DNA of 64,000 bases from Moanibacter sp965226025. GTDB taxonomy: Bacteria; Verrucomicrobiota; Verrucomicrobiia; Opitutales; UBA2987. Made by a program: the position numbers and the translations under genes. The notes under the pieces are model-generated. The model ran no database searches. It was not told the DNA's origin and saw only the letters and a program-made list of their open reading frames with translations. Below are positions 50,523-59,803 of the stretch, piece after piece; within the stretch, counting starts at the first letter, position 1; each line of letters starts with the position of its first letter. The DNA lies in NCBI GenBank assembly GCA_965226025.1, contig CBDDCD010000001.1, forward strand, positions 1,984,001 through 2,048,000, given 5' to 3'.

Positions 50523-51767
50523 ATGACAACCCAACCGCTCTCCAGGAAACGCCATCATCCCCTCGAAGGGATCGAGCGCCAGGATATTGAGATCACCGAT
50601 CTGAAAGTGACCCTCCTTTCCGTCGAGTACCCGCCGGAGGAGCAGCTACGGGTGGGCAGCGGGATCTGGTGGAAATCGGATTCCATCATCGTCCAGATCT
50701 TCACCGACCAGGGAATTGTAGGTATCGGCGGCTCGAGCCGCTACAGCGGTGCAGGCTGCTGCTTGCCGGTGAAAGCCTTTCTCGCGGAAGTCGTCAAACC
50801 GGCCCTCATTGGAAAGAATCCCTTCGATGTCCATAGGCTCGCTTGGGGTGGCAGAACCGGTGTCGGCCGATCCGCCTGGGCGGGAGCCGAGGCGGCCATC
50901 TTCGACATCATCGGCAAGGCCTGTGGGCGGCCGGTCTACGACATCCTCGCCGTCGACGCCGAACCCAACACCCACCTGCGGGTCTATGCCAGCGCCGGCG
51001 TCAAATACGCCTGGCACGACCGGCCCGACCAGCTCATCGAAGAGGCCGCAGCGGTCAAGGAGCAGGGCTTCACCGCCTACAAGTTCCGCCCCGGCACCGA
51101 ATGGGAGTACAGCGGCATGACGGTCGACAAATTCATCCCATATCTACAACGGGTGAGAGAAACAGTGGGCCCCGATTTTGACCTCGCCCTCGAACTGCGA
51201 CCATGGTCTCTGGAGGAAGCCCTGCAGCTCGCTCCCGTGCTGGAAGACTTGAAGTTCACCTGGTTCGAAGAGCCCATGAGGCGTGATGGAGACGATGCTT
51301 TCGACCGGCACTTGCGGCTCCAGGAAGCGCTTCCGACCGTAATGATTTCCGGCGGCGAGGGTATTCTAAACCGCCACGAATTGAAGGAGTGGTTCGATCG
51401 GGGAGCCTACGACATGCTGCAACCTGATGCCGGCCGAATTGGCCTCCTCGAAGCCTGGAGGGTTGTTCGTATGGCCGCCCTGGGAGGAAAGCCTTTCTGT
51501 CCTCACAGCTGGGGCGACGGCAGCTGCAATCTCGCCAATGCGGCCCTCGTCGCCGCCAGTCCGAATGCCCTCATGCTCGAACGATTCGAGACCTACGATC
51601 CGCTAAGGACCGAGATCTTTAAAGAACCTCTCGACGTCGTTGATGGCTACATGGATCTGCCCGACAAGCCCGGTTTCGGGGTTGAGCTCGCGGATGACCT
51701 GGAAGAGCGATTTCCCTACCTCCCCGGTGGCTACAGCGACCGGCCCAATCCGGTTATCTGCGGGTAG
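50523..51767 (+). CDS. Enolase-superfamily (mandelate racemase/muconate-lactonizing type) enzyme
   Basis: A 414-residue MR/MLE-type enzyme. The catalytic-Lys motif is AYKFRPGTEW (K-x-R), metal sites lie in LALELRPWSL (Glu in place of Asp), TWFEEPMRRD (Glu) and ISGGEGILNR (Glu), and a catalytic-base His is in CPHSWGDGS. The Glu at the first ligand position is unusual for this family. The capping domain starts after a charged 20-residue leader (MTTQPLSRKRHHPLEGIERQ). The ATG at 50523 is the only start before the first conserved strand. No close operon partner is present. Confidence 0.83.
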   Translation: MTTQPLSRKRHHPLEGIERQDIEITDLKVTLLSVEYPPEEQLRVGSGIWWKSDSIIVQIFTDQGIVGIGGSSRYSGAGCCLPVKAFLAEVVKPALIGKNPFDVHRLAWGGRTGVGRSAWAGAEAAIFDIIGKACGRPVYDILAVDAEPNTHLRVYASAGVKYAWHDRPDQLIEEAAAVKEQGFTAYKFRPGTEWEYSGMTVDKFIPYLQRVRETVGPDFDLALELRPWSLEEALQLAPVLEDLKFTWFEEPMRRDGDDAFDRHLRLQEALPTVMISGGEGILNRHELKEWFDRGAYDMLQPDAGRIGLLEAWRVVRMAALGGKPFCPHSWGDGSCNLANAALVAASPNALMLERFETYDPLRTEIFKEPLDVVDGYMDLPDKPGFGVELADDLEERFPYLPGGYSDRPNPVICG

Positions 51768-52225
51768 ACTCTGTTTGATGGGGATCGATCTTCGATTACG
51801 CTTAAGATTGCGATGTTCGACTATTGGCACAAATCGAGATTCGTAATCGAAGGCGCAATCGAATTTCGGGTAGCGTATGGGGAGAATTTCGAGTGCGGTG
51901 GCTCGACACCGCTTTCGATGGCAGGAAGCTTGATGCCTGCCGGTCCGTATGCAGCTTAATCATGGGGGGACGAGTCAAGCCTCGCCCGGGAAAGCGGTGC
52001 CAAGCCACCGCACTCAAAACCGTTCCACACGCAGAATCGCAGCTTTTTCCCGATACGGACACCCCTTAGGTTAACGCGTATGCAGCGAGCCGGGACCCTC
52101 CACCGAACAGCTGCAATTGCAATCTGGAGGGCGGCGCTTTGTCGCCGCCGAAATTCGATCGCCAATTCACTTGCAGGCCCGCCCGATCCACGAGTATCCT
52201 CTCCCTCGGAAATGGAGATCTTATC
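51768..52225. other. Gene-free stretch with inverted repeat
   Basis: About 460 bases between the enolase-superfamily gene and the PhyH gene. It holds the inverted repeat 51891-52015 and a GGCGGCGCTTTGTCGCCGCC hairpin near 52129-52148. Otherwise nothing was recognised. Confidence 0.5.
51891..52015. repeat. Inverted repeat, family P4
   Basis: 26-base arms (51891-51916, starting GAGTGCGGTGGCTCGACACC; 51990-52015, starting GAAAGCGGTGCCAAGCCACC) with two mispairs, around about 73 bases. It resembles the P1 layout but with a different sequence, suggesting several element families with the same architecture. Confidence 0.75.
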
Positions 52226-53026
52226 ATGCGACAGACGCTGAACGATCAAGAGTGGCAGACTTTCCAGGAAGAGGGCTACGTCGAGCTGGGTAGGCTCATA
52301 GCCAATGATGAGCTGCACGCGCTACAGAAGCGCATTGACGAAATCATGATGGGGACCGCCGACGTTCCCTACGATCGAATCATGATGCAGCTCGATACGA
52401 CGACGGGCAAATATAAGGACATGACCAAGCAGACCAAGGGCCACAAAGGAGCAACCCTGGCCTACCGGAAGATGCAGGGTCTTGAATTCGATCCGCTGTT
52501 CCTAGCCTACATGCAAAAGCCCCTCTTCCGAGATATCTCCGAACGCGCCTACGGAACCGGTATTCCGATTTCGGTCTTCCGGGCCATGTTCATAAACAAA
52601 CCCGCCCGTCAGGGAACAGTACTGCCCTGGCACCAGGACTATTTTCTCAGAGTGGACCGTCCACCCATCACCACCGTATGGATGGCCATGGATAATTCCA
52701 CGATAGAGAACGGCTGCGTCAAAATCCTTCCCGGTTCCCATCTCCATTACGAGGAAGATGACCCCACCGTTTTTTTGAAGGAGGAGCAAATCGAGGAAGT
52801 GCTGGCAAAGTACAATCCCGAAATGTTGGAGTGTGAAGCAGGAGAGGGTTATTTGCTGCACAATCGCGTTCTGCACACCTCAGCGGTCAATTCCACGAAT
52901 CAGCCGCGCCGGGCCTTCAGCGCCTGCTACATGGACGGGCGGGCAAAGCAGAAGGATGATACGGGATTCTCGATCATATTCGGGGAAGGCGCGATGAAGC
53001 CGGAGATGGTGGGGGCGGCGGGTTGA
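52226..53026 (+). CDS. Phytanoyl-CoA dioxygenase (PhyH) family protein
   Basis: A 266-residue dioxygenase. The Fe(II) ligands are PWHQDYFLRV (His136, Asp138) and RVLHTSAVNS (His217), with Arg228/229 in NQPRRAFSACY for alpha-ketoglutarate. The ILPGSHLH loop is typical. ATG 52226 has GGAG 9 bases upstream and matches the family start LNDQEWQTFQEEGYVELGRL; 29 codons further upstream in the open frame are not PhyH-like. It is complete. The next gene on the strand is msrA, with a 240-base gap. Confidence 0.88.
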   Translation: MRQTLNDQEWQTFQEEGYVELGRLIANDELHALQKRIDEIMMGTADVPYDRIMMQLDTTTGKYKDMTKQTKGHKGATLAYRKMQGLEFDPLFLAYMQKPLFRDISERAYGTGIPISVFRAMFINKPARQGTVLPWHQDYFLRVDRPPITTVWMAMDNSTIENGCVKILPGSHLHYEEDDPTVFLKEEQIEEVLAKYNPEMLECEAGEGYLLHNRVLHTSAVNSTNQPRRAFSACYMDGRAKQKDDTGFSIIFGEGAMKPEMVGAAG

Positions 53027-53266
53027 TTGAGGGCGAAGCTCGATATTGTTCGACGAAGCTGCCGCACCATTCCAGATACGACAAGAACGCCCAAGATCGA
53101 ACATCGAACGCCCAATGTCGAAGTAAAGACCTTCGGCATTCGATGTTTCGAACTGTGGATTCGACAGCTCATTTCCAGAGAACCTGCCCGGATTGCTTTC
53201 CACAACTCGCAGTCCCTGGAATCCGTTGCTATCCTCTTGCGCTCAACAACGGTTCTGAATAATGGG

Positions 53267-53884
53267 ATGGATATTAGAATGATGCTATCGCGCTTCTTTT
53301 CTCTGTGGTTCCTTATTTGGATAGGGACGACTTCGTCAGCCTTTGCCGAGCAACGCACCGTCGTCTTCGCCGGCGGCTGTTTCTGGTGCATGGAGCCGCC
53401 CTTTGACAAGGTGGAGGGAGTGATCCGGACCATTTCAGGATATGCAGGAGGGGTAAAACGAAACCCGACCTACAAGCAGGTATCGGCTGGAAAGACCAAG
53501 CACCTCGAGGTGGTGCAAGTGACCTACGATCCCAAGAAGGTCAGTTTCAAGGAACTCTTGGAGATCTTCTGGGTAAATATCGATCCGTTGGATGAAAGAG
53601 GCCAGTTCTGCGACAAAGGGAGCTCCTATCTGACGGCCATATTCTACAATTCCAAAAAGGAGGAGAAACTGGCCCAAACGTCCAAGAAACGCGTAGCCGG
53701 TATCTTGAAAGGACCGCTTGCCACGCAACTGCTGCCGCTCACCGAATTCTGGCCGGCCGAGGATTACCACCAGGACTATTACAAGAAGAATCCAACCCGG
53801 TACAAATTCTACAGATGGAACTGCGGTCGTGATCGACGACTGAAGCAGCTGTGGAATGAGAAGCCTCTAAAATTGGATATCTGA
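53267..53884 (+). CDS. msrA: Peptide methionine sulfoxide reductase A, exported
   Basis: A 205-residue MsrA, which reduces methionine-S-sulfoxide in proteins. The active-site motif VFAGGCFWCMEPPF gives Cys38, with Cys41 three residues later and resolving Cys residues in FCDKGSSY and NCGRDRRLK. The HLEVVQVTYDP and AEDYHQDYYKK blocks confirm the family. A hydrophobic N-terminal stretch (MLSRFFSLWFLIWIGTTSSAFA) is a signal peptide, so it works outside the cytoplasm. The start is not certain: ATGs at 53267, 53279 and 53282 all precede the signal. No msrB is adjacent. Confidence 0.92.
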   Translation: MDIRMMLSRFFSLWFLIWIGTTSSAFAEQRTVVFAGGCFWCMEPPFDKVEGVIRTISGYAGGVKRNPTYKQVSAGKTKHLEVVQVTYDPKKVSFKELLEIFWVNIDPLDERGQFCDKGSSYLTAIFYNSKKEEKLAQTSKKRVAGILKGPLATQLLPLTEFWPAEDYHQDYYKKNPTRYKFYRWNCGRDRRLKQLWNEKPLKLDI

Positions 53885-53972
53885 CCGGGACTGTGTCATC
53901 AGATTTTAGCTTGGATCTACAGTATTCTTTCGCCGATAGAGAGTGAATAATCGCTGCAATAATAGTGAATTC

Positions 53973-54069
53973 TGGAGGGGCGAAGGCCCTCGAGCCCAAG
54001 CCGCGCGAAAAGTACTGTAGGAGCCTAATTTCCCAGTTCGTTCAAGGGCTCGAGGGCCGTCGCGCTCCG
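53973..54069. repeat. Dispersed palindromic element, family P1, copy 4
   Basis: The left arm 53973-53997 (starting TGGAGGGGCGAAGGCCCTCG) and right arm 54046-54069 (starting GGGCTCGAGGGCCGTCGCGC) are complementary with a few mispairs, around about 48 bases. It lies upstream of the first amidohydrolase gene. Confidence 0.75.
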
Positions 54070-54114
54070 TCAACGGTCACGACGTACCTCCGCCCGAGAA
54101 TCCAAAACCAGAAA

Positions 54115-55185
54115 ATGCAGCGCAAAAAGGACCGGGACGGACAGCCCCTAATCGACTGCGACATTCACAATTCGCTGCCTTCCCTGGAGACCCTCCAACC
54201 CTACTTGGCGGACCACTGGGTCGATTACACGAAATACTCCGCGTTTGAGGGGCCGGGTGCCAACGACTATCCAGCCGGATCCCCGATCGCCGCACGATCT
54301 GATTTCCGCACCGATTCAAATGGTCCACCGGGGTCACGCCTGGATCAAGTCCAGAGTGAGATTCTGGACGCCTGGGAGCTGGAGCGCGGAATCTTGACCT
54401 GCATCTACCAGGTTTCGAGCGTGCACAACGAGGACTTGGCGTCGGCTTTGGCATCTGCAGTCAACAACTGGCAAATTGAAGGGTGGCTGGAGCCGGAATC
54501 GAGGCTGCGAGGTTCGATCGTGGTGCCGAGCCAGAACCCCCTGCTCGCGGCCCGCGAAATCGAACGAGTTGGAGGTCATCCCGGGTTTGTGCAGGTTATC
54601 GTGCCGGTGCGGTCTCAGGCTCCCTACGGAAACCGGCGTTACGATCCCATCTTCGAGGCGGCTGTTCGGCGCGATCTTGTTTTCGGAATTCACTACGGCG
54701 GAGCGCCTGGGCACCCTTCCACGCCCTCGGGTTGGGCAACGACGTTTGTGGAAGAATATGCCGGGATGTCCAGCGTCTTTCAATCGCAGGTGATCAGCCT
54801 GGTTGTGGAGGGCGCATTCGATCGGTTTCCGGCCCTTCGTGTGGCACTGATCGAAGGAGGATTTACCTGGATGCCGTCACTGATGTGGAGGCTCGACAAG
54901 GAATGGAAGGGGCTGCGGAGCGATACGCCGTGGGTCAAAAGGCCCCCTTCCGATTATTTTCGGGAGCACATCCGTCTAACCATCCAGCCCTGCGACGCGC
55001 CGGACGATCGGGAGCAGATGGCCCAGATCATAGAGCAGTTGGACTCGGATGAGATGTTGATGTTCTCCACCGATTACCCACACTGGCACTTTGATACGCC
55101 GGAGGATGCCCTGCCGGTGGACCTATCAGAGTCATTGAAGCGAAGGATTTATTCTGAGAACGCGCGGGGGTTTTATAGGCTTTGA
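54115..55185 (+). CDS. Amidohydrolase-2 family metal-dependent hydrolase
   Basis: A 356-residue TIM-barrel amidohydrolase. The N-terminal metal motif is LIDCDIHNSLPS (D-x-H). VFGIHYGGAPGHPS carries the central His and ALIEGGFTWMPSLMWRLDKE the next ligands. The terminal FSTDYPHWHFDTPEDALP holds the last Asp. This family includes gamma-resorcylate and other aromatic-acid decarboxylases and lactonases. ATG 54115 gives the short charged leader MQRKKDRDGQPLIDCDIH; the 50 upstream codons are repeat sequence. A close paralogue (55656-56780) and a Rieske protein follow on the same strand. Confidence 0.85.
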   Translation: MQRKKDRDGQPLIDCDIHNSLPSLETLQPYLADHWVDYTKYSAFEGPGANDYPAGSPIAARSDFRTDSNGPPGSRLDQVQSEILDAWELERGILTCIYQVSSVHNEDLASALASAVNNWQIEGWLEPESRLRGSIVVPSQNPLLAAREIERVGGHPGFVQVIVPVRSQAPYGNRRYDPIFEAAVRRDLVFGIHYGGAPGHPSTPSGWATTFVEEYAGMSSVFQSQVISLVVEGAFDRFPALRVALIEGGFTWMPSLMWRLDKEWKGLRSDTPWVKRPPSDYFREHIRLTIQPCDAPDDREQMAQIIEQLDSDEMLMFSTDYPHWHFDTPEDALPVDLSESLKRRIYSENARGFYRL

Positions 55186-55655
55186 GCAAACAAAGTCTCA
55201 ACACCGAAGGCTCAGAGTTGAAGTCTCAATTGCCTTCGGAAACGCGCCAGCTCCCCACTTGATCATTCAGTCTTGAGCCTTCGATATTGGATATTTTCCG
55301 GCAACCTATACATGTTACCGCTCCGATTCGACAAAGTTGACGACGAGGCTTACAACAAAGAGTTTCCCAGAAATCTCGGAGTAGGGGTGGACGGCAGCGC
55401 AACTTTATCGTAAGCTTTGTCATCAATTTTGTCGAAGGAATGGCAGTGAGAGAACAGCAGATGTACGAAAACGAAGAAGCGACGAAGCTTACGACCAAGT
55501 TTGGAAGCCTGGAGTTCAGACGGAAGTCAGTGAATCTTCATCATAAGCTTTGTCGTCAACCTTGTCGAAGGAACGCCAGTTCGAGTTCCTTCATAGGTCT
55601 AGAAATTCCAGATCTGGAGAGATCCGCCGCCTGAAGGAAAAACGTTGAGGTCGAT
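55186..55655. other. Gap with AAGCTTTGTC repeats
   Basis: About 470 bases between the two amidohydrolase genes. It holds two direct copies of a 32-base repeat (55409-55440 and 55542-55573, core TAAGCTTTGTC...TTGTCGAAGGAA) and inverted partial copies around 55481. Related words occur at 58199-58229 and about 58260. No gene is supported. Confidence 0.6.
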
Positions 55656-56780
55656 ATGGCAACGTCAGTGGTAGAAGGCAAAGTCACCGCCAAGGTACGG
55701 CCGCAAAAAGTCGCGGTGATCGACACCGATATCCATGTCACCATGCCTTCACCCAAAACGGTGCTAAGGTACTTACCCAAGCGCTGGCACAAGCACCACG
55801 AGATCGTAGGAGGACGGGGAATTGGTGGGCCCGGCTACCCTCGGATCGTCCCCAATGCGGCGCGCCACGATTCCTGGCCCCCTAACGGTGGACCACCCGG
55901 GTCGGACTTGGACTTCCTGCGGGAACAACTGCTTGACCAGTGGGAGATGGACTACGGAATTATGACTCCCTTGATGGGCGCGGGAGGACAAGCAAATCTG
56001 GAATACGGGGCGGCACTGGCGACCGCCTGGAACGACTGGCAGCTGGAAGAGTGGGTCGAGAAGGAACCCCGGATTCGGGCATCGGTTCTGGTAGCCTACG
56101 AAGACGGCGAGCTGGCAGCCCGGGAAATCGACCGGATCGGCGGTCATCCCGCCTTTCTACAGGTCTTTCTAGTAGTGCGCACTCGTGATCCTTTAGGACA
56201 CCGAAAGTATTGGAAAATGTACGAAGCGGCGGAGAGGCACGATCTTCCGATCGCAGTTCATTTCGGAGGTCATGGCAACGGACCGATAACCGGGACAGGT
56301 TGGCCATCGCATTACATTGAAGACCACGGCGGGATGCCTCAGGCTTTCCAGCCACAAGTGGCGAGCCTTGTCTTGGAAGGGGTCTTCGAGCGGTTCCCTA
56401 CTCTTAAGGTGGTGCTGATCGAAGGTGGTTTCGCCTGGTTGCCACCACTGATGTGGAGACTCGACCGATGCTGGCAACGACTGGGTGAGGAGGTACCCCA
56501 GCTGCAGAAGCCGCCTTCCCATTACGTCCGGGAGCACTTCTGGGTAAGCACCCAACCGATGGAGGAACCGCCGAAGAAGAGCTATTTCCATCAGCTTCTC
56601 AACCAGATGGATATGAACGACAGACTGATCTTTGCGACCGACTATCCGCACTGGGATTTCGACTCACCCAAACAGGCGGTCCCCTCCGATATGGATCCCG
56701 AACTGCGTAGGGCGATCATGGCGGATAATGCCCGGAGGCTTTATAGGCTGAATAGCCCGCTTTTTGTGGCCGACAAGTAA
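55656..56780 (+). CDS. Amidohydrolase-2 family metal-dependent hydrolase
   Basis: A 374-residue amidohydrolase closely related to the upstream gene. It begins KVAVIDTDIHVTMPSPKTVL, with the D-x-H metal motif. LPIAVHFGGHGNGPITGTGW, VVLIEGGFAWLPPLMWRLDR and the terminal ATDYPHWDFDSPKQAVP match the first copy in order. It probably arose by gene duplication and may act on the same or a related aromatic or lactone substrate. GAGG precedes the ATG at 55656. The Rieske gene follows after 66 bases. Confidence 0.85.
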   Translation: MATSVVEGKVTAKVRPQKVAVIDTDIHVTMPSPKTVLRYLPKRWHKHHEIVGGRGIGGPGYPRIVPNAARHDSWPPNGGPPGSDLDFLREQLLDQWEMDYGIMTPLMGAGGQANLEYGAALATAWNDWQLEEWVEKEPRIRASVLVAYEDGELAAREIDRIGGHPAFLQVFLVVRTRDPLGHRKYWKMYEAAERHDLPIAVHFGGHGNGPITGTGWPSHYIEDHGGMPQAFQPQVASLVLEGVFERFPTLKVVLIEGGFAWLPPLMWRLDRCWQRLGEEVPQLQKPPSHYVREHFWVSTQPMEEPPKKSYFHQLLNQMDMNDRLIFATDYPHWDFDSPKQAVPSDMDPELRRAIMADNARRLYRLNSPLFVADK

Positions 56781-56846
56781 GTAACGGTTCCAGAGGGCGG
56801 TTCTGCCGCGAGAGGTTGTTTCGGAAATTGCGGAAAAAGCGGGCTG

Positions 56847-57272
56847 ATGGGTAAACACGTCATCTCTAAGGTGAGCGAAATTCCGCCGGGTGAAAGGAAA
56901 CTGGTGGATATCGGAGGGCGATCAATAGGGGTCTTCAACATCAAAGGAGAGTATTTCGCGATACGCAATCAATGCGCCCACCAGGGTGGGCCGCTTTGCC
57001 AAGGACGCCTGACCGGATTTCTAAAGTCCAGCATGCCCGGTGAGTATTCCTACATTCGCAAAGGCGAATTCCTGCGTTGTCCTTGGCATGGATGGGAGTT
57101 TGATATCAAGACCGGAAAGTCCTGGTGGAACCCGGCCAATACCAGGGTGAAAAGCTACAATGCAGATGCGGTTTCGGGCGAGGAATTGTCCGGACCACAG
57201 GAAGGGCCGCTCGCGGTTGAGACCTATCCAGTTTCCGTGGATGAGTCGTATGTGGTGGTGGAGGTGCCGTAG
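56847..57272 (+). CDS. Rieske [2Fe-2S] ferredoxin-like protein
   Basis: A 141-residue Rieske protein. The cluster ligands are in NQCAHQGGPLCQG (Cys43, His45) and LRCPWHGWEFD (Cys78, His81), the C-x-H...C-x2-H pattern. It is a single-domain protein with a 32-residue insertion between the motifs, as in some oxygenase ferredoxins. Its neighbours are two amidohydrolases and no oxygenase alpha subunit, so it may donate electrons to an oxygenase elsewhere or have a structural role. The ATG at 56847 is clear. Confidence 0.88.
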   Translation: MGKHVISKVSEIPPGERKLVDIGGRSIGVFNIKGEYFAIRNQCAHQGGPLCQGRLTGFLKSSMPGEYSYIRKGEFLRCPWHGWEFDIKTGKSWWNPANTRVKSYNADAVSGEELSGPQEGPLAVETYPVSVDESYVVVEVP

Positions 57273-57530
57273 GGGTACCTGCTCGATCCATTGTCGGGAA
57301 TCTTTATCGTGATCTAGACTCGACGGGAGATCACGATTAATAGAAACGAAGTAAGATGGGAACCGATTTGGTCTTCTGAAGTCGGTCAGCATCGCCTATA
57401 TCGGCTCGAATCGCAGCGAGATTTACTAACGTCCGGACAAACCTACATGACTGATTGACGCCTACCATGCCTTCACTTCATGATCCGATTCAATCAGCGA
57501 AAAAGCCACTACGATCGTCCCAAGAACATC

Positions 57531-58166
57531 ATGAATGCACTTGTCCTATCCGGAGAAAACCATCGATTTAACCAGAGCGCGGTTGTCATCCATACTTTTC
57601 TGGATCAACACGCGGAGATCGACGCCGACCTGGTCGACGACAAGGAGGCCCTGCTCGATCTCAAGGGTTACGATGTCTGCGTATTCGGCACCGGGTTCAC
57701 CAAAACGGTTCGCCATGAAGATGGCAACGTCGAGCGACTCGACGACCTAACCCCGGAGCAGGAACGCGGACTCTTCGAGTATGTCTCCGGAGGCGGCGGG
57801 CTTGTCGGCATACACGGAACCTCCTGGTGGATTCCATCCCGCGCCGTGCCGTTGCTCGGTGGGCATGCCAACTGGCATCCGCCGGGACTCACCTTCGAGG
57901 TCCAGATTGAGGACCAAGCCCATGCCATCACTTCGGGCGTTGAAAACTTCGAAGTGGAGGATGAGATCTACATGTCGGCCTGGGACCCATCGATTCACAT
58001 ATTGGCATCCGCAACGTGGCAGGATAAGCAGCATCCGCTGGCGTGGACCCAACCCTTTGGTGAGGGACGCGTTTTCTACACCGCCCTGGGCCACGGGCCC
58101 GGGACCTTCGAGCGAGAGATGATGCAGAGGCTGATAACAAATGGAGTGCTTTGGGCGGCGGGGTAG
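57531..58166 (+). CDS. ThuA-like domain protein
   Basis: A 211-residue protein of the ThuA (trehalose-utilization) family, a class-I glutamine-amidotransferase-like fold. MNALVLSGENHRFNQSAVVI, VSGGGGLVGIHGTSWWIPS, LGGHANWHPPG, DEIYMSAWDPS and HPLAWTQPFGEGRVFYTALGHGPG are family blocks. ThuA proteins are found with Gfo/Idh/MocA oxidoreductases in sugar catabolism, and several lie in this window. ATG 57531 is preferred because it places MNALVLSGEN at the domain start; a longer frame would add 17 unmatched residues. Confidence 0.85.
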   Translation: MNALVLSGENHRFNQSAVVIHTFLDQHAEIDADLVDDKEALLDLKGYDVCVFGTGFTKTVRHEDGNVERLDDLTPEQERGLFEYVSGGGGLVGIHGTSWWIPSRAVPLLGGHANWHPPGLTFEVQIEDQAHAITSGVENFEVEDEIYMSAWDPSIHILASATWQDKQHPLAWTQPFGEGRVFYTALGHGPGTFEREMMQRLITNGVLWAAG

Positions 58167-58375
58167 TTTTCAGGATTCACAGAATCCTGAATCTTCGTCG
58201 TGAGCTTCGGCGCGAGCTTTGTCGAAGAATAGTCAATCGGAGTCGGATCTCTCCTCAGACTTTGTTGTAAGCTTGGGCGTCACCTATCCTGAATCTTCAC
58301 CGGAAATTACGACGTGTCTCGGAGGTAGGAACAGACGACAAAGTTCACGACAAAGTTCGGGAAAGTATTCCCGGA

Positions 58376-59764
58376 CTATATCCGCACATCCATCCCCTTC
58401 GGCAGATTCCTCCCACCCCAAAACCGCTCACGCAGACGTCCATGAAGTTCGTTGAATAGGTCCTGCCTTTCCGTTACAGTGTTGTGCCTCTCCTGAGGAT
58501 CGTTTACGAGGTCGTAGAGTTCGAATCGATCATTGTAGTTCATGATCAGCTTGTGCTCCCGGGTGCGGATACACCGGAAATTCTCGATCACGCTAGCGGT
58601 CTCCGTCCGATGCTCGGTGGCATCTCCTCGTAACAGAGGAACAAACGATAACGCATCAATATTCTCCTGCATCGGTAGCCCGGCGAGTTTGCAGATCGTG
58701 GGGTTGATATCGATCAATTCGATCAGTGCGTCCGATCTCAGACCGGGCCGGATCCCCGGACCGGAAACGATCAGGGGCACCCGAAGAGAGGCTTCGTAGG
58801 CGACAAACTTCGCATAGAGACCGAAATCTCCGAGCATCTCTCCATGGTCACTGGAGAAAATGATGGTGGTGTTCTCCCGCTGCCCACGGCGCTCGAGGGC
58901 ATCGAGAATCGCCCCCACCTGGTCGTCGATGAGCTCGATCGCCCCGCAATACTGACGTTGCGCTTCGGTAACCGCTTCCCGAGTCAGTCCAATATTCCGT
59001 TGCCGGATCCACTCTGGTTTACCCTCAAATTCCGCTGGAATCACATCCGGCATTTCGGCCTCACGGTAACGATCGGCGTACTCTTTGGGTGGGTCAAAGG
59101 GACTGTGGGGACCGACAAAATTCACGAACATGAACCAAGGGTGATCCTCTGGGCCATCCTCGATCCACTGAGCGGCTCGTCGACCGATAAAGGCGTCTTC
59201 AAACGCTTCGGCCGGCAGAACCGAGTCCCAATTTGAATGCGCCCAGCCGGCCTCGACCCGCCTTTGATAATCCTCATGAAAATCCTTTAGTAGTCCCTTC
59301 TCATAAAGGTAATGGGTGTAGGGCCCGAACGGCTCGGAATGATATCCGGCAGCCATCTTCCCTTCGCACTCACAGGGATGGGTGAAGCCGAGGGAGAAGG
59401 CTCCTGGAGGATCCCCATTGGGACCGGGAGCGCCAGTGCCGCCGAGGTGCAGCTTGCCCACACAGGCCGTGCGATAACCATGGTCACGCATCCTTTGGTA
59501 GAAGAGAGGAAGGCCATGAGGCGCCTTACCGAAATCGTTGGCCAGGACCCCCGCCCGAACCGCCTGCAGCCCAGTGGCCAGCGCCATCCGAGACGGTGCG
59601 CAAAGCGGGCTGTTGGTGGCACATTGGGTGAAGAGGACCCCCTCGCTGGCCAAACGGTCCAAGTTTGGCGTATTCAGAAAGGAAGCCCCGGCCGCACCCA
59701 GGTAGTCGTAGCGATGCTGATCATCGAAGAGGAATAGGATGTTGGGTCTCTCATTACTTCTCAT
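58376..59764 (-). CDS. Sulfatase (type I, formylglycine-dependent)
   Basis: A 462-residue sulfatase. The formylglycine motif is NSPLCAPSRMALATG (Cys55, Arg59). Metal ligands lie in FLFDDQHRYD and IIFSSDHGEMLGDFG, and the C-terminal HKLIMNYNDRFELYDLVNDP is the typical tail. It differs from the sulfatase at 24613, with C-A-P-S-R in place of C-S-P-A-R. No signal peptide is visible. It heads a minus-strand group with a PhyH stub, an enolase-superfamily gene and a malate dehydrogenase-like gene (to 62566). Confidence 0.9.
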   Translation of the reverse strand: MRSNERPNILFLFDDQHRYDYLGAAGASFLNTPNLDRLASEGVLFTQCATNSPLCAPSRMALATGLQAVRAGVLANDFGKAPHGLPLFYQRMRDHGYRTACVGKLHLGGTGAPGPNGDPPGAFSLGFTHPCECEGKMAAGYHSEPFGPYTHYLYEKGLLKDFHEDYQRRVEAGWAHSNWDSVLPAEAFEDAFIGRRAAQWIEDGPEDHPWFMFVNFVGPHSPFDPPKEYADRYREAEMPDVIPAEFEGKPEWIRQRNIGLTREAVTEAQRQYCGAIELIDDQVGAILDALERRGQRENTTIIFSSDHGEMLGDFGLYAKFVAYEASLRVPLIVSGPGIRPGLRSDALIELIDINPTICKLAGLPMQENIDALSFVPLLRGDATEHRTETASVIENFRCIRTREHKLIMNYNDRFELYDLVNDPQERHNTVTERQDLFNELHGRLRERFWGGRNLPKGMDVRI

Positions 59765-59803
59765 CGTTTCAAATGTTGGAGAGGTGAAGGCGAGCCGATG
59801 GTG

